Part shown: positions 22,208 to 33,192 of the stretch, piece by piece
Layout: each line of letters starts with the position of its first letter
How positions within the stretch are numbered: the first letter of the stretch is position 1
Assembly: GCA_039566865.1 (NCBI GenBank)
Contig: CM076943.1
Coordinates: forward strand, 36,216,663 to 36,280,662
Length of the DNA: 64,000 nt
Source of the DNA: Aurelia coerulea
Lineage: Eukaryota; Cnidaria; Scyphozoa; Semaeostomeae; Ulmaridae
Direction of reading: 5' to 3'
The notes under the pieces: model-generated
Database searches by the model: none
Told to the model about the DNA's origin: nothing
What the model saw: the letters and a program-made list of their open reading frames with translations, nothing else
Translations under genes and position numbers: made by a program

Positions 22208-25200
22208 AAAGAAGTAGCTTTTAGAACTAAAGTTTTAGAGAAAGATGAGCTCAAAACTCTTTATAATACGAATTCTAGATAATAAAGTGCGTTTATCCAC
22301 ACTTTTTGTGTTTATATTTTGTTTTCTTTGAGAAAATAAACATTTAATTAACCGATGTTTGTTGATGCAGTAAAGCTGAATAAAGAAAGAAACTAAAGAA
22401 AGAACTAATGTATATAGTAATGTTTCCAAGAATGGTTGCTGCAGCACTAATATAGTGCTATAAAAGAAGTAGCTAGCAGAACTAAAATTTTAAAGAAAGA
22501 TCAGCTCAAAACTCTTTATGATACGAATTTTAGCTAATAAAGTGCGTTAATCCAAACTTTTTGTGTTTATATTTTGTTATCTTTGAGAAAATAAAGCATA
22601 TAATTAATCGATGTTTGTTGATGCAGTAAAGCTAAAATTAGACTGAAGAAAGAACTAATGTCTATAGTAATGTTTCCAAAAATGGTTGCTACGGCACTAA
22701 TATAGTGCTATAAAAGAAGTAGCTGGCAGAACTAAAGTTTCAAAGAAAGATGAGCTCAAAACTCTTTATAATACGAATTTTAGCTAATAAAGTGCGTTAA
22801 TCAACACTTTTTTGTGTTTATATTTTGTTTTCTTTCAAAAAATAAACATTTAATTAACCGAAGTTTGTTGATGCAGTAAAGCTTAAATTAGACTGAAGAA
22901 AGAACTAATGTCTAAAGCAATGTTTCCAAGAATGGTTGCTGCAGCACTTATATAGTGCCATAAAAGAAGTAGCTTTTAGAACTAAAGTTTTAGAGAAAGA
23001 TGAGCTCAAAACTCTTTATAATACGAATTCTAGATAATAAAGTGCGTTTATCCACACTTTTTGTGTTTATATTTTCTTTTCTTTGAAAAAGTAAACATTT
23101 AATTAACCGATGTTTGTTGATGCAGTAAAGCTTAAATTAGACTGAAGAAAGAACTAATGTCTAAAGCAATGTTTCCAAGAATGGTTGCTGCAGCACTTAT
23201 ATAGTGCCATAAAAGAAGTAGCTTTTAGAACTAAAGCTTTAGAGAAAGATGAGCTCAAAACTCTTTATAATACGAATTCTAGATAATAAAGTGCGTTTAT
23301 CCACACTTTTTGTGTTTATATTTTGTTTTCTTTGAGAAAATAAACATTTAATTAACCGATGTTTGTTGATGCAGTAAAGCTGAATAAAGAAAGAAATTAA
23401 AGAAAGAACTAATGTCTATAGTAATGTTTCCAAGAATGGTTGCTGCAGCACTAGTATAGTGCTATAAAAGAAGTAGCTGGCAGAACTAAAGTTTTAAAGA
23501 AAGATGAGCTCAAATCTCTTTATAATACAAATTTTAGCTAATAAAGTGCGTTAATCCACACTTTTTTGTGTTTATATTTTGTCTTCTTTGAAAAAGTAAA
23601 CATTTAAATAACCGATGTTTGTTGATGCAGTAAAGCTAAAATTAGACTGAAGAAAGAACTAATGTCTAAAGCAATGTTTCAAAGAATGGTTGCTGCAGCA
23701 CTTATATAGTGCCATAAAAGAAGTAGCTTTTAGAACTAAAGTTTTAGAGAAAGATGAGCTCAAAACTCTTTATAATACGAATTCTAGATAATAAAGTGCG
23801 TTTATCCACACTTTTTGTGTTTATATTTTGTTTTCTTTGAGAAAATAAACATTTAATTAACCGATGTTTGTTGATGAAGTAAAGCTGAATAAAGAAAGAT
23901 ACTAAAGAAAGAACTAATGTCTATAGTAATGTTTCCAAGAATGGTTGCTCCAGCACTAATATAGTGCTATAAAAGAAGTAGCTAGCAGAACTAAAATTTT
24001 AAAGAAAGATCAGCTCAAAACTCTTTATGATACGAATTTTAGCTAATAAAGTGCGTTAATCCAAACTTTTTGTGTTTATATTTTGTTTTCTTTGAGAAAA
24101 TAAAACATATAATTAATCGATGTTTGTTGATGCAGTAAAGCTAAAATTAGACTAAAGAAAATACTAATGTCTATAGTAATGTTTCGAATAATGGTTGTTG
24201 TAGCACTAATATAGTCCTAGAAAAGAAGTAGCTGGCAGAACTAAAATTTCAAAGAAAGATGAGCTAAAAACTCTTTATAATACGAATTTTAGATAATGAA
24301 ATGCGTTAATCCACACTTTTTTGATTTTATATTTTGTTTTCTTTCAAATAATAAACATTTAATTAACCGATGTTTGTTGATGCAGTAAAGGTAAACGTAG
24401 ACTAAAGAAAATACTAATGTCTATTGTAATCTTTCCAACAATGGTTGCTTAAGCACTAATATAGTCCTAGAAAAGAAGTAGCTGGCAGAACTAAAATTTC
24501 AAAGAAAGATGAGCAAAAAACTCTTTATAATACGAATTTTAGCTAATAAAATGCGTTAATCCACGATTTTTTGATTTTATATTTTGTTTCCTTTCAAATA
24601 ATAAACATTTAATTAACCGATGTTTGTTGATGCAGTAAAGCTAGAATTAGACTAAAGAAAGTACTAATGTCTATATTATATTTATTAATTTATTAATTTA
24701 TATTTTTATTATTAATTTAAATAATTAATTTATGTAATATTATATTATATGTACTAATGTTTCAAGGGATAGTTGCTGTAGCACTTATATAGTGCTATAA
24801 GAGAAGTACCTGCCAGAACTAAAGTTTTAAAGAAAGATGAGCTCAAATCTCTTTATAATACCAATTATAGCTAATAAGTGCGTTAGTCCACACTTTTTGT
24901 GTTTATATTTTGTTTTCTTTGAGGAAATAAACATTTAATTAATCGATGTTTGTTTATGCAGTAAAGCTAAAATAAGACCTAATGTCTCTAGTATTGTTTC
25001 AAAGAATGGTTGCTGTGGACTAATATGTGCTATAAAAGAAATAGCTGGCAGAACAAAAATTTCGAAAAAAGATCAGCTCAAACTCTTTATAATACGAATT
25101 TTAGCTAATAAAGTGCGTTAATCGACACTTTTTTTGTTTATATTTGTTTTCTTTGAGAAAAAAAACATTTACTTAATCGATGTTTGTTGATGCAGTAAAG

Positions 25201-27514
25201 CTAAAATAAGACATAATGTCTATAGTAATTTTTCCAAGAATGGTTGCTGCAGCACTAGTTTAGTGCTATAAAAAAATTAGCTGGCAGAACTAAAGTTCTA
25301 AAGAAAGATGAGCTCAAAACTCTTTATAATACGAATTTTCGCTAATAAAGTGCGTTAATCCTCCCCTTTTGTGTTTATAGTTTGTTTTCTTTGAGAAAAT
25401 AAACACTTAATTAACCGATGTTTGTTGATGCAGTAAAGCTGAAATTAGACTAAAGAAAGAACTAATATCTATAGCAATGTTTCCAAGAATGGTTGCTACA
25501 GCACTAATATAGTGCTCTGAAAGAGGTAGCTGGCAGAACTAAAGTTTTAAAGAAATATGAGCTCAAAACTCTTCATAATACGAATTTTAGCTAATAAAGT
25601 GCGTTTATCCACTCTTTTTGTGTTTATATTATGTTTTCTTTGAGAAAATAAACATTTAATTAATCGATGTCTGTTGATGCAGTAAAGCTGAAATAAGACT
25701 TAATGTCTATAGTAATGTTTCCAAGAATGGTTGCTGCTGCACTAATATAGTGCTATAAAAGAAGTAGCTAGCAGAACTAAAGTTTTAAAGAAAGATGAGC
25801 TCAAAACTCTTTATAATACGAATTTTAGCTAATAAAGTGCGTTAATCAACACTTTTTTGTGTTTATATTTTGTTTTCTTTCAAGAAATAAACATTTAATT
25901 AACCGAAGTTTGTTGATGAAGTAAAGCTTAAATTAGACGAAAGAAAGTACTAATGTCTATAGTAATGTTTCCAAGAATAGTTGTTGTAGCACTAATATAG
26001 TGTAATAAAAGAATTAGCTGACAGTACTAAAGCTTTAAAGAAAAATGAGCTCAAAACTCTTTATAATACGAATTTTTGCTAATAAAGTGCGTTAAATCCA
26101 CACTTTTTTTGTGTTTACATTTTATTTTCTTTGAGAAAATAAAACATATAATTAATCGATGTTTTTTGATGCAGTAAAGCTAAAATTAGACTAAAAAAAA
26201 ATACTAATGTCTATAGTAATGTTTCGAATAATGGTTGTTGTAGCACTAATATAGTCCTAGAAAAGAAGTAGCTGGCAGAACTAAAATTTCAAAGAAAGAT
26301 GAGCTAAAAACTCTTTATAATACGAATTTTAGCTAATAAAGTGCGTTAATCCACACTTTTTTGTTTTTATATTTTGTTTTCTTTGAAAAAATAAACATTT
26401 ACTTAACCGATGTTTGTTGATGCAGTAAAGCTAAAATTAGACTATAGTAATGTTTCCAAGAATGGTTGTTGTAGCAATAATATAGTGCTATAAACGAAAT
26501 AGCTGGCAGAACTAAAATTTCATAGAAAGATGAGCTCAAAACTCTTTATAAAACGAATTTTAGCTAATAAAATGCGTTAAATTACTTCTTTCGTGTTTAT
26601 ATATTTTTTTTTTGAGGAAATAAATATTCAATTAACCTATGTTTGTTGATGCAGTAAAGCTGAAATTAGACAAAAGAAAGACCTAATGTCTATAGTAATG
26701 TTTCCAAGAATGGTTGTTGTAGCACTAATATAGTTCCATAAAAAAAGTAGCTGGCAGAACTAAAGTTTTAAAGAAATATGAGCTCAAAACTCTTCATAAT
26801 ACGAATTTTAGCTAATAAAGTGCATTAATCCACTCTTTTTGTGTTTATATTATGCTTTCTTTGAAAAAATAAACATTTAATTAATCGATGTCTGTTGATG
26901 CAGTAAAGCTGAAATAAGACTTAATGTCTATAGTAATGTTTCCAAGAATGGTTGCTGCTGCACTAATATAGTTCTAAAAAAGAAGTAGCTAGCAGAACTA
27001 AAGTTTTAAAGAAAGATGAGCTCAAAACTCTTTATAATACGAATTTTAGCTAATAAAGTGCGTTAATCAACACTTTTTTGTGTTTATATTTTGTTTTCTT
27101 TCAAGAAATAAACATTTAATTAACCGAAGTTTGTTGATGCAGTAAAGCTAAAATTAGACTAAAGAAAGTACTAATGTCTATAGTAATGTTTCCAAGAATG
27201 GTTGTTGTAGCAATAATATAGTGCTATAAAAGAAGTAGCTGGCAGAACTAAAATTTCAAAGAAATATGAGCTCCAAACTCTTCATAATACAAATTTTAGC
27301 AAATAAAGTGCGTTAATCCACTCTTTTTGTGTTTATATTATGTTTTCTTTGAGAAAATAAACATTTAATTAACCGATGTTTGTTGATGCAGTAAAGCTGA
27401 ATAAATAAAGAAACTAAGGAAAGAACTAATGTCTATAGTAATGTTTCCAAGAATGGTTGCTGCTGCACTAATATAGTGCTATAAAAGAAGTAGCTAGCAG
27501 AACTAAAGTTTTAA
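22208..27514 (+). repeat. Satellite array, segment 2
   Basis: Same satellite and orientation. The first part is rich in the subfamily with linked variants CTTATATAGTGCCATAAAAG, GTAGCTTTTAG, GAATTCTAGAT and GCGTTTATCC. From about 24.2 kb the monomers are more diverged from each other (TAGTCCTAG, TTTTTGATTTTAT, GATAATGAAATGC). The segment contains the one AT-rich insert that lacks the deletion. It ends at a TTAA target site. Confidence 0.96.
24671..24750 (+). repeat. 80-bp AT-rich insert without the deletion (copy 13, ancestral form)
   Basis: The insert is flanked by a perfect 10-bp direct repeat GTACTAATGT (24661-24670 and 24751-24760). The monomer then continues normally through GTAGCACTTATATAGTGC and the TATA-like box. 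It is the only copy with an intact right half, so it represents the state before the deletion. Confidence 0.9.
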
Positions 27515-27552
27515 CCCTATCCAGACTAGGCTTTTTGAAACTTTGGGGAGAC

Positions 27553-27579
27553 TAGGGGGGGGGCACAAAGTGCCCCCCC
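27553..27579 (+). repeat. G-run/C-run hairpin, left end of the piggyBac-like MITE
   Basis: A run of nine G, then CACAAAGTG, then seven C. It can fold into a strong hairpin and may also form a G-quadruplex. It is the subterminal inverted partner of the hairpin at the right end. Confidence 0.8.
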
Positions 27580-27691
27580 TGGTTTTTCATAGAATCATAA
27601 GTGCTAGAGACTTGAAACTTGGCACAAGTAACAAACATGATAAGGCAAACAAGATGATGTGATTTGTTTTTGTTTATGTCACGTGATTAAG

Positions 27692-27705
27692 TGCTGACGT
27701 CAGCA
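27692..27705. promoter_or_regulatory. CRE palindrome TGCTGACGTCAGCA
   Basis: A perfect 14-bp palindrome with the TGACGTCA core bound by CREB/ATF-type bZIP factors; the TGCTGA...TCAGCA flanks also fit Maf-type sites. A CACGTG E-box lies about 12 bp upstream. Confidence 0.6.
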
Positions 27706-27856
27706 AATGTTGCTAATTTGGGTGTAAAACCACATGTACTTTGTCACGTTGTATCTCCAAATTGATAAAATATATCGATGTGATACTTGAAACATAGAGG
27801 GATTATATCCTTGTAATTCTTATTTTGAAATTTTTGCTTTGTAATGCTAATATTTT

Positions 27857-27870
27857 TGCTGATGTCAGCA
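27857..27870. promoter_or_regulatory. Degenerate CRE palindrome TGCTGATGTCAGCA
   Basis: It differs by one base (C to T in the core CpG, as expected from methylation decay) from the perfect palindrome 165 bp upstream. Confidence 0.5.
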
Positions 27871-28055
27871 TTTATTTATTTTATACGAAAAAAAGAGCGA
27901 TTTTTGTCTAAAATTGATTATAAATTACTTTTAAAAATAGCAAAAAATGCTAAATATACATAAAAATACCTGCTGCATCATATTATGTCACTCATTTTTC
28001 TCAAAATGAACCATAACATGGTTTTTAGTCAGTACGCATGCGCAACAACCAATTG

Positions 28056-28071
28056 TTGATGACGTCATCAA
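28056..28071. promoter_or_regulatory. CRE palindrome TTGATGACGTCATCAA
   Basis: A perfect 16-bp palindrome with a central TGACGTCA. GCATGCGC, an NRF1-like half motif, lies about 25 bp upstream. Confidence 0.6.
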
Positions 28072-28340
28072 AAATCAATAAACTATATATCAAATGAAAG
28101 CTTATTTCAAGACGAGCTCAAAAATGTTTGTCTCATTGTCATAGAGCCAGTGGTTCCAAAGCTATGACTTAAACGGTAATTTTTTTGCGGAGCACTCAAT
28201 TTAAAGTCATGTGTTGACCCCCGGAATCAGTGTCAAAATTTTTGAAATAGACATGAAAATATGTCTCATATATAGAAACTAAAAGTCACAAAAAAGCTAG
28301 ACTATTGAAGAGATACTCGATGAGCTGTGTGAAAAAGTTT

Positions 28341-28376
28341 ACTAGGGGGGGCACTTTGTGCCCCCCCCCCCTAGTC
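28341..28376 (+). repeat. G-run/C-run hairpin, right end of the piggyBac-like MITE
   Basis: ACTAGGGGGGG, CACTTTGTG, a long C run and CTAGT. It folds on itself and is the inverted partner of the left-end hairpin. Confidence 0.8.
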
Positions 28377-28385
28377 TGGATAGGG

Positions 28386-31005
28386 TTAAAGAAAGATCAG
28401 CTCAAAACTCTTTATGATACGAATTTTAGCTAATAAAGTGCGTTAATCCAAACTTTTTGTGTTTATATTTTGTTTTCTTTCAAAAAATAAACATTTAATT
28501 AACCGAAGTTTGTTGATGCAGTAAAGTTTAAATTAGACGAAAGAAAGTACTAATGTCTATAGTAATGTTTCCAAAAATGGTTGTTGTAGCACTAATATAG
28601 TGCTATATAAGAGGTAGCTGGCAGAACTAAAATTTCAAAGAAAGATGAGCTCAAAACTCTTTATAATACGAATTTTAGCTAATAAAATGCGTTAAACCGC
28701 ACCTTTCGTGTTTATATTTTGTTTTCTTTGAGAAAATAAAAATTTATTTAACCTATCTTTGTTTATGCAATAAAGCTGAAATTAGACACAAGAAAGACCT
28801 AATGTCTATAGCAATGTTTCCAAGAATGGTTGCTGCAGCACTAATATAGTGCTATAAAAGAAGTAGCTGGCAGAAATAAAGTTTTAAAGAAAGATAAGCT
28901 CAAATCTCTTTATAATACGAATTTTAGCTAATAAAGTGCGTTAATCCACACCTTTTTGTGTCTATATTTTGTTTTCTTTGAAAAAGTAAACATTTAAATA
29001 ACCGATGTTTGTTGATGCAGTAAAGCTGAATAAAGAAAGAAACTAAGGAAAGAACTAATGTCTATAGCAATGTTTCCAAGAATGGTTGCTGCAGCACTAA
29101 TATAGTGCTATAAAAGAAGTAGCTGGCAGAACTAAAGTTTTAAAGAAACATGAGCTCAAAACTCTTTATAATACGAATTCTAGCTAATAAAGTGCGTTAA
29201 TCCTCACTTTTTGTGTTTATATTTTGTTTTCTTTGAGAAAATAAATATATAAAAAGTCGATGTTTGTTGATGCAGTAAAGCTAAAATAGAACCTAATGTC
29301 TATAGTAATGTTCCCAAGAATGGTTGCTGCAACACTAGTATAGTGCTATAAAAGAAGTAGCTAGCAGAAATAAAGTTTTAAAGAAAGATCAGCTCAAAAC
29401 ACTTTATGATACGAATTTTAGCTAATAAAGTGAGCTAATCCGCACCTTTTGTGTTTATATTTTGTTTTCTTTGAGAAAATAAACATTTAATTAATGGATG
29501 TTTGTATATGCAGTAAAGCTAATCGATGTTTGTTGATGCAGTAAAGCTAAAATAAGACTTAATGTCTATAGTAATGTTTCCAAGAATTGTTGCTGCAGCA
29601 CTAATATAGTGCTATAAAAGAAGTAGCTGGCAGAAATAAAGTTTTAAAGAAAGATAAGCTCAAATCTCTTTATAATACGAATTTTAGCTAATAAAGTGCG
29701 TTAATCCACACCTTTTTGTGTCTATATTTTGTTTTCTTTGAAAAAGTAAACATTTAAATAACCGATGTTTGTTGATGCAGTAAAGCTGAATAAAGAAAGA
29801 AACTAAGGAAAGAACTAATGTCTATAGTAATGTTTCCAAGAATGGTTGCTGCTGCACTAATATAGTGCTATAAAAGAAGTAGCTAGCAGAACTAAAGTTT
29901 TAAAGAAAGATCAGCTCAAAACTCTTTATGATACGAATTTTAGCTAATAAAGTGCGTTAATCCAAACTTTTTGTGGTTATATTTTGTTTCCTTTAAGAAA
30001 ATAAACATTTAATTAATCGATGTTTGTTGATGCAGTAAAGCTAAAATAAGGCCTAATGTCTATAGTAATGTTTCCAAGAATGGTTCCTGCATCACTAATA
30101 TAGTGCTATAAAAGAAGTAGCTGAAAGAACTAAAGTTTTAAAGAAAGATGAGCTCAAATCTCTTTATAATACGAATTTTAGCTAATAAAGTGCGTTAATC
30201 CACACTTTTTTGTGTTTATATTTTGTTTTCTTTGAAAAAGTAAACATTTAAATAACCGATGTTTGTTGATGCAGTAAAGCTAAAGTTAGACTGAAGCAAG
30301 AACTAATGTCTATAGCAATGTTTCCAAGAATGGTTGCTGCAGCACTAATATAGTGCTATAAAAGAAGTAGCTGTTAGAACTAAAGTTTTAAAGAAAGATG
30401 AGCTCAAAACTCTTTATAATACGAATTCTAGCTAATAAAGTGCGTTAATCCTCACTTTTTGTGTTTATATTTTGTTTTCTTTGAGAAAATAAATATATAA
30501 AAAATCGATGTTTGTTGATGCAGTAAAGCTAAAATAGAACCTAATGTCTATAGTAATGTTCCCAAGAATGGTTGCTGCAGCACTAATATAGTGCTATAAA
30601 AGAAGTAGCTAGCATAACTAAAGTTTTAAAGAAAGATCAGCTCAAAACTCTTTATGATACGAATTTTCGCTAATAAAGTGCGTTAATCCTCCCCTTTTGT
30701 GTTTATCTTTTGTTTTCTTTGAAAAAATAAACATTTAATTAATGGATGTTTGTTTATGCAGTAAAGCTAATCGATGTTTGTTGATGCAGTAAAGCTAAAA
30801 TAAGACTTAATGTCTATAGTAATGTTTCCAAGAATGGTTGCTGCAGCACTAATATAGTGCTATAAAAGAAGTAGCTGGCAGAAATAAAGTTTTAAAGAAA
30901 GATGAGCTCAAATCTCTTTATAATACGAATTTTAGCTAATAAAGTGCGTTAATCCACACTTTTTTGTGTTTATATTTTGTTTTATTTGAAAAAGTAAACA
31001 TTTAA
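28386..31005 (+). repeat. Satellite array, segment 3
   Basis: Same satellite and orientation, between insertions 2 and 3. Private variants such as CCTATCTTTGTTTATGC (28752), GAACCTAATG with TGTTCCCAAG (about 29290 and 30540) and ATATATAAAAA are shared in the same order with 35.8-38.5 kb. Some monomers carry the 28-bp internal duplication. The segment ends at the TTAA target of the THAP element. Confidence 0.96.
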
Positions 31006-31277
31006 AGTGAATATGACGCGTAGATTTTTGTTATCGATAATAGTCAATACAAGTACGCTGATTTCGACTGTAAACTCTAAACGTTCAAATTCTAGGCCGT
31101 TTTGTAGATATTAGCGTTGGAAAATTGACTCTTTCATCGAAAAAGTGTTCGGGAGGTCTGGGGCATATTTTGAATTGTGACGTAAAGTGTTTGGGGCCTA
31201 AGCAAGCAGTCAGTCGATAAGTGAGGAACAACAGTGTAGTCGTACAGAGAGCCTTGCGTTATTCCTATTTTTCAAAG

Positions 31278-32000
31278 ATGTCAGAGAGCAAATCTTCGTA
31301 CTCGTATGCTTCAAACTCTGAGGAAGATGACGAAGAAGAACTAGTTGGAGCAGTCGGTGGCATTTACTTGCCATATCAAGATGAACCATTGGCTTCTTCC
31401 CCTGATAATTCGGATGTCGAAGAGGCGGACGGAGCAATGGCGGCAGACCACGAAGACAGGGCTGAAGACGAAGACGGAATTCGCCCCTCGCAATTTCGAG
31501 ATCGTTTTGAAGGCAACATACCTTTGGGTGAATGGTAGGTTTAATAATGTTTTCATTTGATTATGGGTTTGTAAAAATAACAAATTTAAAAGTTGTCAGA
31601 CAATTTCTGTTCCAACGCAGGATCGTCGCATCAACAAGGAAGTGATCGTACATGCCGAGAGGCCTAATCTGCGTAGACTACTTCTGTGTGGTAGGATTTC
31701 GTAACACCTTCAAAGTCTCGGTCTGTAAGATTGATTCTGTCATTATCATTTAATCTTAATTATAAAATAAGATTATTGAAAAATCACTTTTTTTATATTT
31801 GTATTTCATTTTTTTTCAGGTGCCAATGCGGTAATTGCAAGCCAGAACTGCTCGAGAGTGCACGGGAATTTCGCTGTTGTCATGAGGTGCATGCTGCTTA
31901 TGGCAAAGTCAAAATTTTGATGGCTATTGTACTTCTCACTTTTCAAAGGGGTATCATTTCCAACAGCGAGATATTGGATCAGGCTTTGAGAATGACGTAA
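31278..32000 (+). CDS. Two-exon gene with a P2X7-tail-like cysteine motif
   Basis: Proposed join: 31278-31534 and 31820-32000 (438 nt, 145 residues), with borders TG/GTAGGT and TTTTTTTTCAG/G; the split codon is Trp86. The start is the ATG opening MSESKSSYSY. An upstream in-frame start near 31221 is possible but in poorer context. Residues 15-21 are acidic, and 45-70 are also Asp/Glu-rich. The end of exon 1 plus exon 2 gives WCQCGNC (86-92), then E102 and CC (105-106) with HE, matching the WCxCGxC...E..CC(x)E pattern of the cysteine-rich cytoplasmic tail of P2X7 receptors, a zinc-binding fold also found alone in many cnidarian and fish proteins. There are no channel transmembrane segments, so it is not a receptor. 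The C-terminus (SEILDQALRMT) also resembles that family. The stop codon overlaps AATAAA at about 31998. Its 3' end overlaps the convergent THAP gene by 22 bp. Confidence 0.62.
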
Positions 32001-32398
32001 TAAAAAACAATAAGATACAATAGTCTACTAACCATTCTTTTGTCTCGACTGCTCGGTTGCTGCTCACACTGCGTTGGATCGTAAACAGTAGGCACAGCAT
32101 CACGTCGAAGGAACTTTTTCGTATTTTCGGCATTAAATTCAGGCAAGGAGGCATACGTTCTTTGGAAGTCAGTTGCTAAAAAATGGTCTGAGCAAAGAAA
32201 CGGACCAGTCGAGTATAATGAAGCATTGAAATCCACGCGGTGTCGTTTTATGAAATGAATCCACTGTCTTCGCACATCTGCATTCTTTGGTAACCGATGG
32301 AGGGTAATGCCAGGCATTGAACTTCGATTTTGACAGCTCCGTTTGTTTGGTAACCCGGCACAGCAGTACTTTCCTCCATAATCGTATTTTGTGGACAT
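31979..32398 (-). CDS. THAP-domain protein, probably the N-terminus of a Kolobok-type transposase
   Basis: 139 residues from ATG at 32398. The THAP zinc finger occupies about 10-107: ligands Cys12 or 13, Cys22, Cys69 and His72 (CSDHF), with LHRLP at 33-37, Trp46 in the RRQWIHFIKRHR helix, and the closing AVPTVY (101-106). These are the expected C2CH spacing and landmarks of a DNA-binding THAP domain. After DPTQCEQQPSSRDKR a possible donor (ATG/GTTAGT, near 32026) precedes a hydrophobic, non-family-like tail, so the real protein may splice onward or be truncated. No RNaseH-like catalytic domain lies in the element. It would bind the element's ends. A domesticated or repressor-like role is possible but unproven. 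Confidence 0.8.
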   Translation of the reverse strand: MSTKYDYGGKYCCAGLPNKRSCQNRSSMPGITLHRLPKNADVRRQWIHFIKRHRVDFNASLYSTGPFLCSDHFLATDFQRTYASLPEFNAENTKKFLRRDAVPTVYDPTQCEQQPSSRDKRMVSRLLYLIVFYYVILKA

Positions 32399-33192
32399 TA
32401 TGGCTTAGATTTTGGTAGAGGATGAGATTTCTTGGGTAAGTTTACAACTTCATTGTACGTTGTATCGAATCGAGCCAGACTAAAATGTACAGAGCTGTCT
32501 GATGGCCTGATCACAGACACAGAAGATCGACTTGGAAACGATCAACGATGCGAACCCTGTCTCGTCGCGCCTTCCTTCGCTTGGAAGGCTTTATCGATTA
32601 GAAATACCCAAACCCATCCCTTTATATGGAAAAAACTTACTAAAATAGTCGCAACACGTAACGTTTATTTATTTAGAGGTTTTTTAAATAGTCACAAACG
32701 TAATGTTTATTTTTGTTTTATAAACTTTGACCTGTGTATGGGATGTGTTGCGAAATGTGCTTTCACTTTCATGACATCGCGCGTAATATCCCTTCCAAAC
32801 TTGCCACTTTATAGAAACATTTTAGTGCAAAAAACCTCTAAAAAGTTCGTTACATCCTTTGGCTAGAGTTACTGAAGATATCTGGTGCGAAATTTATCGG
32901 TTTCAATTGGTTATAAAGGTTGAAAATCAAGCCAAACGTTATCGTTTATGGCCAGTTTTTATATTGTTTTGTGTATCGAGGTATCGTTGCCCAAACACTT
33001 GACGTCACAGGGATCTGGTAGTCAAGGTCAGACCGCGCAGAACTGCCGCCACTTTTCGAAGCAAAGTGGGGGCTCTTCAACCCCATTTTCCAGAGAAATA
33101 AAAGCATTAATCGAAAAATTAAATTCACCATCGTGATCAGCGATGTTTAATGCATAAGATAAGACAATAAAAATTTTCGCGTCATATTCACT
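32399..33192. other. Upstream region of the THAP gene; no convincing gene
   Basis: About 800 bp between the THAP start and the right end of the element. The longest frame (32432-32866, plus strand) has no domain, poor composition and no splice support, so it is not called. A GACGTCAC CRE-like site lies at 33001-33008. The region probably holds the THAP promoter on the minus strand. Confidence 0.5.

Larger units (their letters stand above)
27515..28385 (+). mobile_element. Insertion 2: piggyBac-like MITE (TTAA target, CCCTATCC ends)
   Basis: An 871-bp element with 16-bp perfect ends CCCTATCCAGACTAGG, flanked by TTAA at 27511-27514 and 28386-28389. Removing it with one TTAA restores AGTTTTAAAGAAAG of the monomer. 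TTAA duplication with CCC-starting ends is typical of piggyBac elements. There is no coding capacity, so it is non-autonomous. The interior is studded with CRE-like palindromes and has a G/C-run hairpin near each end. The left end carries about 25 bp of extra sequence with a second GACTAGG before its G run, unlike the right end. Confidence 0.9.
31006..33192 (+). mobile_element. Insertion 3: Kolobok-like element (TTAA target, THAP gene)
   Basis: A 2,187-bp element with ends AGTGAATATGACGCG and its exact reverse complement. The similarity fades inward (AGATTTTTGTTAT on the left against the complement AAATTTTTATTGT on the right). TTAA flanks it at 31002-31005 and 33193-33196; excision restores ACATTTAAATAACCG. 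TTAA targets are shared by piggyBac and Kolobok. THAP domains are a hallmark of Kolobok (and P) transposases, and the ends do not begin CCC, so Kolobok is the better fit. The expected catalytic domain is not visible, so this copy is probably non-autonomous or an internally deleted derivative. It carries two convergent genes. Confidence 0.88.

Noticed and set aside
31731..32000. Exon 2 of the P2X7-tail-like gene read as an independent 89-codon ORF
   Set aside because: Its first third is AT-rich intron ending in a strong TTTTTTTTCAG acceptor; the cysteine motif is completed only by joining with exon 1.
31278..32000. A P2X receptor gene
   Set aside because: Only the cysteine-rich tail motif is present; there are no transmembrane segments or ligand-binding ectodomain.
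32432..32866. 144-codon plus-strand ORF in the THAP element
   Set aside because: No domain, no suitable splice or promoter context, and it lies across what should be the THAP promoter. It is the longest chance ORF rather than a gene.
31006..33192. Insertion 3 as a piggyBac element because of the TTAA target
   Set aside because: Its ends start AGTGAA rather than CCC, and it encodes a THAP domain, which favours Kolobok.
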